DNA of 18,199 bases. Source: CAZUNB01 sp964622235 (lineage in GTDB: Bacteria > Patescibacteriota > Saccharimonadia > Saccharimonadales > JAGPDM01). Numbering within the stretch: the stretch's first letter is position 1; the number at the start of each line of letters is the position of its first letter. Below the pieces are notes generated by a model, which saw nothing but the letters and a program-made list of their open reading frames with translations, searched no databases and had not been told where the DNA came from. Location: NCBI GenBank assembly GCA_964622235.1, contig CAZUNB010000021.1, forward strand, positions 1 to 18,199. The letters run 5' to 3'. The translations under genes were made by a program, and so were the position numbers. Shown one piece after another: positions 13,919 through 18,199 of the stretch.

Positions 13919-15373
13919 ATGATGAACATGATATTTGCTGCCATATTTCTTGGGCTTGAATGGTTTGCTCGCGCGGGTGGTGGTGGGTCATCTGGCAGTG
14001 GCGGTTCTTACGGCGGCAGTTCTTCGAGTGGCAGCGGAAGAGGTGACGGTTTTATTGTCTTATTCTTGCTTGCTGCTGTTTTGGCTGTTGTTGCTGTTAT
14101 TTTTCCATTTCGTATTGTGACTGGCATGATTCGAAAGTCATCTCAAAATGACCCAGAGGATATAGGCTTTAGTATGCCTGCTATTAGTGCTGGCACTGTA
14201 ATCGACCTAATCATAACCATAGGTTTATCGTTTTTCGCAATTTGGATTGGTTTACTGTTCTTTCCGATTGCATTAATTGGTGTCATGCTCGGTGCGCGTA
14301 ATTGGAAAAAGTTCCGTACGATTAAGCGAGATAAACGCAACGCTGATAAGCTGTCAACCGCTGCACAAAAAGACCATATCTGGAGCTACGAAGTCGTCAA
14401 ACCACGAACTGAATTCGTATTTAATAGTTTTCAAAAGGATTGGAGCGAATTAAATTACGTTAATATGCAGACTTATCTGACTCCTGAATTTTATCAGCAT
14501 AACTTCCTGTTGTTAGAAGCAATCAAAGAGATTGGTCGTCAGGACAAAATCAGTGAAATAAAAATAAAGTCGATTGATATTTCTCAAGTTGTCGACAGCG
14601 AGCAAGATGACCAGGACTGGATGGCGGTTAAGATTGCAGCTTCTCTTCAAGATACTTTAGTCGAAACGGATACCAATAGTAAACTGAGTACAGGTGTCGA
14701 AAATTTTGCTGAAACTTGGTATTTCCAACGTAGTGGTGATCAGTGGCTACTTGGTAATATTTTGCCTGACACTGCTCAACAAAGCTCCGCGGTTGCCAGC
14801 CTGCAGAAATTTGCTACTGATAATAGTATGTTCTATAAACTTGACATGGGGCGATTGCTGATTCCGAAGCGCGGTGAACTATTCGGAGCTGGTAGTTTTC
14901 AACGCTCCGACATAAATAATCACATCATTGGTAAGTGGGACGATTTATTAGTGCAGCTTTATACACTTGATTTATTTTTGAACAATGATGATGAATCTAA
15001 CAAAAAGAAGAGCTACCTTATTGGACAGATAAGTTTACCGAAGAGTTATGGTGGTATCATTATTCATTGTAGCGACAGCGAATCGTTTAAGCTGTTTGGC
15101 AAAAAGTCTCCGAAAGGCTACCAAAAAGTTGAACTCGAGTGGGGCGACTTTAATAAACAGTATAATGTTTATGCTACTAACCTTGAACAAGTAACCGTCT
15201 TTGAATTGCTCAATCCAAAGTTTATGATCGATCTGCACGACTTTAATCTGCCGATTAACATTGAAGTTATCGATAATGTTGTCTACTTCTACTGTAAACT
15301 CCGTAAGGACAGCCAAGAGTATTCAACAATGCTTGATGTCCTCAAGCGAGCTCATAAAGAACTCAAGCGCTAA
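13919..15373 (+). CDS. Membrane protein with Gly/Ser-rich loop, Tim44-like and DUF3137 domains
   Basis: The 484-residue protein begins with a short hydrophobic segment (1-14), a Gly/Ser-rich stretch (20-43), a membrane helix (44-64) and a second hydrophobic region (about 93-125, possibly a hairpin). A Tim44-like domain follows (about 160-282, FNSFQKDWSELNYVNMQTYLTPEFYQH to WYFQRSGDQWLLGNILPD), then a DUF3137-type domain (about 305-470, with GRLLIPKRGELFGAGSF, IIGKWDDLLVQLYTL, YNVYATNLEQVTVFELLNPKFM). The two soluble domains should lie on the same face of the membrane, probably inside. Tim44-like domains bind membranes or preprotein machinery in mitochondria; the bacterial role is open. Two ATGs occur at the start (13919 and 13922), with TATCAT at 13908-13913 as a possible -10, so the message is probably leaderless; which ATG is used is uncertain. 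Confidence 0.78.
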   Translation: MMNMIFAAIFLGLEWFARAGGGGSSGSGGSYGGSSSSGSGRGDGFIVLFLLAAVLAVVAVIFPFRIVTGMIRKSSQNDPEDIGFSMPAISAGTVIDLIITIGLSFFAIWIGLLFFPIALIGVMLGARNWKKFRTIKRDKRNADKLSTAAQKDHIWSYEVVKPRTEFVFNSFQKDWSELNYVNMQTYLTPEFYQHNFLLLEAIKEIGRQDKISEIKIKSIDISQVVDSEQDDQDWMAVKIAASLQDTLVETDTNSKLSTGVENFAETWYFQRSGDQWLLGNILPDTAQQSSAVASLQKFATDNSMFYKLDMGRLLIPKRGELFGAGSFQRSDINNHIIGKWDDLLVQLYTLDLFLNNDDESNKKKSYLIGQISLPKSYGGIIIHCSDSESFKLFGKKSPKGYQKVELEWGDFNKQYNVYATNLEQVTVFELLNPKFMIDLHDFNLPINIEVIDNVVYFYCKLRKDSQEYSTMLDVLKRAHKELKR

Positions 15374-15374
15374 T

Positions 15375-15403
15375 TTTACTTTAAGCTCGAGGCTGTTTAC
15401 ACT
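15375..15403 (+). promoter_or_regulatory. Promoter of proS
   Basis: TTTACT (15375-15380) and TACACT (15398-15403) are separated by 17 bases, each matching four of six consensus bases. The start point would be near 15410, giving a leader of about 23 bases that contains GAAAGG, five bases before ATG 15433. The -35 begins two bases after the upstream stop codon. Confidence 0.4.
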
Positions 15404-15432
15404 AGTAGGAAGTTTCTTAATGAAAGGTTTCT

Positions 15433-17124
15433 ATGCGATATTCTAAAATATTTGGCCGTACGTCAAAGACTGAAGGTGCAAAATACACAATCAAGTCCCA
15501 TAAGCTATTAACGCAGGCAGGCTTTATTCGCGAATCAACAGCTGGTCGGTACTATTTTCTGCCGTTAGGCCTTAAAGTCCATAACAAAGTAGTTGATATA
15601 GTTCGCAAACACATGAACAAAGCCGATGCTCAGGAAATGATGACTCCAGTGTTGCACCCACTTGGGCTTTGGCAGGAAACAAACAGAACTGACACGGCTG
15701 GTTTCGAGTTAATGGTAATGAAAGATCGCCGCGATGCTTCGTTTGCGCTTGGCGGTACGGCCGAGGAAATGATGGTCGATGTTGTGCGGAACTTTAACAT
15801 TAGTTATAAAGACCTGCCATTTAACATCTATCAGTTTTCCATGAAATTCCGTGATGAATTACGTTCAAGAGGTGGGTTGCTGCGAGTTAGAGAGTTTGTT
15901 ATGAAAGATGCATACAGCTTTGGTACAGAAGATCAGTTCAAGAAAACATACCAACAAATGTGGAAAGCATATCAAGCAATTTTCGATGAGCTCGGCTTGA
16001 AAGTTGACGTCATTGAAGCTGACAATGGCTACATTGGTGGTGAGTACTCACATGAATTTGTAGCTGAAAGTGAAATCGGTGAGAGTACCTACTTTGTTAC
16101 CGAGGATGGTAGCTATAAGGCTCATGAAGATGTGGCTCAGTTTGTTTTCGAAACTCAGCAGAGTGACGAGGAAATAAAACCACTACAAGAAGTCGAGGGT
16201 AAGAAAATTATTGGTGTCGAGATGCTAGCCAAGCATCTTGGCATTAAAACCACTGACACAACTAAAACGATCTTATTCGAAAGTGAGCAAGGAGATGTCG
16301 TAGCTGCAGCAATTGGTGGCGAGTATGAGGTTAATAAAACGAAGCTAGAGTCGATTATTGGTGGTTCACCGTTGACACTAGCAAGTGCTGAAACCGTTAA
16401 ACGAGTTACTGGCGCTGAAGTCGGTTATGCTGGGGTTTTAAATCTTCCCAAAGAAGTCCGTGTCGTTATGGATGAGTCAATGAAAGGTAGAAAAAACTTT
16501 GAGATGGGCGCCAATAAAACTGATTTTCATACAATCAACGTTAATTTTGGTCGCGACATCGATGAACCTGATGAGTTCCATGATATAAAATTAGCTAAGG
16601 CTGGTATGAAAGCTCCAAATGGCAAAATATTGATAGAGAAAAAAGGTATTGAGGTCGGTAATATTTTCCAACTCGGTTATCATTACAGTAAGCTTATGGA
16701 AGGTGCTACCTACACTGATGAAAAAGGTGAACAGCAACCATATTATATGGGCTGTTACGGTTTTGGTATCGGTCGAACGATGGCGGCAATTGCCGAGATT
16801 TTTGCTGATGATAAGGGTCTTGTTTGGCAGGAAAATATTGCGCCAGCTCAAGTGTTCTTACTTAGCATAGGCAACGACGAAACAGTTATCAATGCGGCTG
16901 ATGAGTTATACAGACAGCTTAAGGACAGAAATATCGAAGTGATTTATGACGATCGAAAACTGAGGCCAGGTGAAAAGTTTGCTGATGCTGATTTGATTGG
17001 TGTTCCGCACCGCGTGGTCATAAGCCCAAAAACTGTGGAAGCTAATAAGGTAGAGTACAAACACCGTACTAGCAGCGAGAATCAGCTACTCGGTCTCGAT
17101 GAGCTGTTTGAAAAAGTCAGCTAA
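15433..17124 (+). CDS. proS: Prolyl-tRNA synthetase, bacterial type with editing insert
   Basis: The 563-residue protein is a complete bacterial (ProS type I) class II synthetase that charges tRNA-Pro with proline using ATP. Motif 1 region: LPLGLKVHNKVVDIVRKHM and AQEMMTPVLHP. Motif 2: FRDELRSRGGLLRVREFVMKDAYSF. An INS editing domain lies between motifs 2 and 3 (about 225-390, with IIGVEMLAKHLGI and TKTILFESEQGDVVAAAIGG), used by the family to deacylate Ala-tRNA-Pro. Motif 3: GCYGFGIGRTMAAIAE. The C-terminal anticodon-binding domain (about 470-563) includes VIYDDRKLRPGEKFADADLIGVPHRVVI. ATG 15433 has GAAAGG five bases upstream. Its length is close to that of other bacterial ProS proteins. Confidence 0.98.
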   Translation: MRYSKIFGRTSKTEGAKYTIKSHKLLTQAGFIRESTAGRYYFLPLGLKVHNKVVDIVRKHMNKADAQEMMTPVLHPLGLWQETNRTDTAGFELMVMKDRRDASFALGGTAEEMMVDVVRNFNISYKDLPFNIYQFSMKFRDELRSRGGLLRVREFVMKDAYSFGTEDQFKKTYQQMWKAYQAIFDELGLKVDVIEADNGYIGGEYSHEFVAESEIGESTYFVTEDGSYKAHEDVAQFVFETQQSDEEIKPLQEVEGKKIIGVEMLAKHLGIKTTDTTKTILFESEQGDVVAAAIGGEYEVNKTKLESIIGGSPLTLASAETVKRVTGAEVGYAGVLNLPKEVRVVMDESMKGRKNFEMGANKTDFHTINVNFGRDIDEPDEFHDIKLAKAGMKAPNGKILIEKKGIEVGNIFQLGYHYSKLMEGATYTDEKGEQQPYYMGCYGFGIGRTMAAIAEIFADDKGLVWQENIAPAQVFLLSIGNDETVINAADELYRQLKDRNIEVIYDDRKLRPGEKFADADLIGVPHRVVISPKTVEANKVEYKHRTSSENQLLGLDELFEKVS

Positions 17125-17142
17125 TTGGTTTTTTTAAACAGC
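17103..17142. terminator. Two-way terminator hairpin at the proS/ribH junction
   Basis: The arms GCTGTTTgAAAAA (17103-17115) and TTTTTTTAAACAGC (17129-17142) form a stem of about 13 pairs with one mismatch around a 13-base loop. Because each arm carries an A- or T-run, the structure can end transcripts from both sides. It overlaps the last codons of proS and the last codons of ribH, with both stop codons inside it. Confidence 0.55.
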
Positions 17143-17613
17143 GTTTAGTAGTTCGATTTGTTCGAGTAATGCTCTAGCCGACTCGGCACCTTTGTCGCTA
17201 AGGTTCTCAAACAACATATCAAATTCAGTTTCGACGGCATTTTTCGCTTGCGGTGCTAGCAGGCATGAAGCAACTGGCGTGCTGGTCGAAAGTGATAGAT
17301 GCATAATCAAATCGAGTGAACTCTGAGCAACGAATTCGTGGCGATAGATGCCGCCATCAATTATTAAACCGAATGCGATAATACCGTCGACTTGCTGGTT
17401 CTTAATTAGTCTTTTGCACATGATTGGAACCTCTAAAACGCCGGGAACTTCTTTTAAAATAATTTGTTTTTCGATGTCCAAACCAAGCTTTTTCAACTCC
17501 GCCACCGCGCCATCAACGCTTGAGCGAACTAGTGTTGTGTGTGTACGTTCACGTGCTTCCATGTGGCTTAAGCTTGCTGAAACCAAGCCGATTTTAAGTT
17601 TTGATATATCCAT
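17134..17613 (-). CDS. ribH: 6,7-dimethyl-8-ribityllumazine synthase, type II-like (RibH2)
   Basis: The 159-residue protein condenses 5-amino-6-ribitylamino-uracil with dihydroxybutanone phosphate, the penultimate step of riboflavin synthesis. The family motif EVPGVLEVP is at 55-63. The segment IDGGIYRHEFVA (85-96, with active-site H92) matches the type II enzymes known from Brucella and Mesorhizobium, which I recall as having GGIYRHEFVA, rather than the GETPHFDYV form of common type I enzymes. Type II enzymes form decamers rather than 60-mer shells. KGAE near the C-terminus is also conserved. The start is fixed by AAGGAG just upstream, inside the end of ribD. It follows ribD by 2 bases, so both are in one operon. 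Confidence 0.9.
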   Translation of the reverse strand: MDISKLKIGLVSASLSHMEARERTHTTLVRSSVDGAVAELKKLGLDIEKQIILKEVPGVLEVPIMCKRLIKNQQVDGIIAFGLIIDGGIYRHEFVAQSSLDLIMHLSLSTSTPVASCLLAPQAKNAVETEFDMLFENLSDKGAESARALLEQIELLNAV

Positions 17614-17615
17614 AA

Positions 17616-18199
17616 TTACTCCTTTTTACTATTGTTTACGTTTCCGGAAATAAAAATGTCTTGTTCGATCTGCTGTGATTCAATTCCTGTTAGTTGTAGT
17701 GATTCAGAAATAGTTTCAAAGCCGCTACCACCAATAGATGGAAGTGACTCATCACCACCGATAATTACCGGTCCATAAAATGCATAAATCCTGTCAACTA
17801 GTTTGGCATCGATAAAGCAACTTATTACTTTACTCCCACCTTCGACAAACAGACTGATAATATTACGAGCATATAACTCATCAAGCAATTGCCTTAACTC
17901 GATTGATTCTGTAGGCAATGTTACCAAGATAATTCCTCGGTTTTCAAATTCTTTAATCCGGCTTAGTGTCGCTTTTTTAGTGGTAAATATAATCACATTT
18001 TTATCTCGCAAAACTCGGGCATCGAGTGGTGTACGAAGCTCTGAGTCTAGTACGATTCGTAGTGGATCACGAGCTGACGAATCACGAACCCCGAGATGTG
18101 GATCATCAGCCAGCACAGTATTAATACCGACGATAATAGCCTGATAATTACCACGTAGTTTCCGAGCTACTGTTCGTGATTTTTCAGAAGTAATCCATT
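17616..18199 (-). CDS. ribD: Riboflavin biosynthesis protein RibD, C-terminal reductase part (5' partial)
   Basis: The frame is open to the right edge, so the N-terminal part, normally a zinc cytidine-deaminase-like domain, lies outside. The visible 193 residues begin WITSEKSRTVARKLRGNYQA, then IIVGINTVLADDPHLGVR, the signature of the RibD reductase domain. They continue with PLRIVLDSELRTPLDARV, the FVEGGSKVISCFIDAKLVDRIY motif and PVIIGGDESLP. It should reduce 5-amino-6-ribosylamino-uracil phosphate with NADPH. It is followed by ribH after 2 bases. Whether the deaminase domain is fused cannot be told from this window, but the conserved linker start suggests it is. Confidence 0.92.
   Translation of the reverse strand, partial: WITSEKSRTVARKLRGNYQAIIVGINTVLADDPHLGVRDSSARDPLRIVLDSELRTPLDARVLRDKNVIIFTTKKATLSRIKEFENRGIILVTLPTESIELRQLLDELYARNIISLFVEGGSKVISCFIDAKLVDRIYAFYGPVIIGGDESLPSIGGSGFETISESLQLTGIESQQIEQDIFISGNVNNSKKE

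Noticed and set aside
1..18199. Mobile element, prophage, CRISPR array or RNA gene
   Set aside because: No transposase, integrase, direct-repeat array, terminal inverted repeats, tRNA cloverleaf or rRNA sequence was found on either strand.

Overview
The window looks like a piece of a small, AT-leaning bacterial genome, most likely a member of the Candidate Phyla Radiation (Patescibacteria), with Candidatus Saccharibacteria as my best guess. That guess rests on the mix of families (DUF2779 nuclease, ThsB-like TIR, DUF4190/PsbP-like and Tim44-like/DUF3137 membrane proteins, heliorhodopsin, DrrAB-type ABC exporter), on very tight gene packing, and on several start codons only 6-9 nt downstream of a -10 box, which implies leaderless mRNAs. 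TGA ends several genes, so the standard bacterial code applies and the UGA-Gly code of Gracilibacteria/SR1 does not. The taxonomic call is inference, not proof.

Layout. (1) 1-1900: 3' part of a ThsB-like TIR gene, overlapped by a two-nuclease-domain DUF2779 gene that is interrupted by one in-frame TAA. This is a possible defence module, now broken or read through. (2) 1983-3853: cupin; ArsR repressor with a palindrome over its own start; an FNR-type flavin reductase in the same transcription unit; a PQ-loop membrane protein. (3) 3905-5865: an aldo/keto reductase and a DUF488 protein translationally coupled on the minus strand, divergent from a uracil-DNA glycosylase-like protein. (4) 5914-6879 (minus): a DUF4190 plus PsbP-like membrane protein with a Pro-Gln repeat. 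(5) 7168-10330: a small exported protein, an OmpR-type response regulator, a histidine kinase and then a heliorhodopsin, all on the plus strand. (6) 10383-12100: a 2-hydroxyacid dehydrogenase-like protein with altered catalytic positions, a HAD hydrolase with an altered motif IV, and an unlisted 48-residue membrane peptide. (7) 12166-13879: an ABC-2 exporter pair behind a palindromic operator. (8) 13919-17124: a Tim44-like/DUF3137 membrane protein and prolyl-tRNA synthetase. (9) 17134-18199 (minus): lumazine synthase of the type II kind and the 3' part of ribD.

The part most worth a second look is 7168-10330. A heliorhodopsin with its Schiff-base Lys and counterion Glu intact sits directly behind an exported-protein/response-regulator/kinase unit, with its own leaderless promoter. 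Heliorhodopsins are thought to be light sensors rather than pumps, so a nearby kinase is a plausible partner, although proximity alone does not show it. Second are the TIR plus split-nuclease pair at the left edge and the orphan palindromic operator in front of the ABC exporter. No tRNA, rRNA, CRISPR array, insertion sequence or attachment site was seen, and no gene-free stretch exceeds 300 bases.
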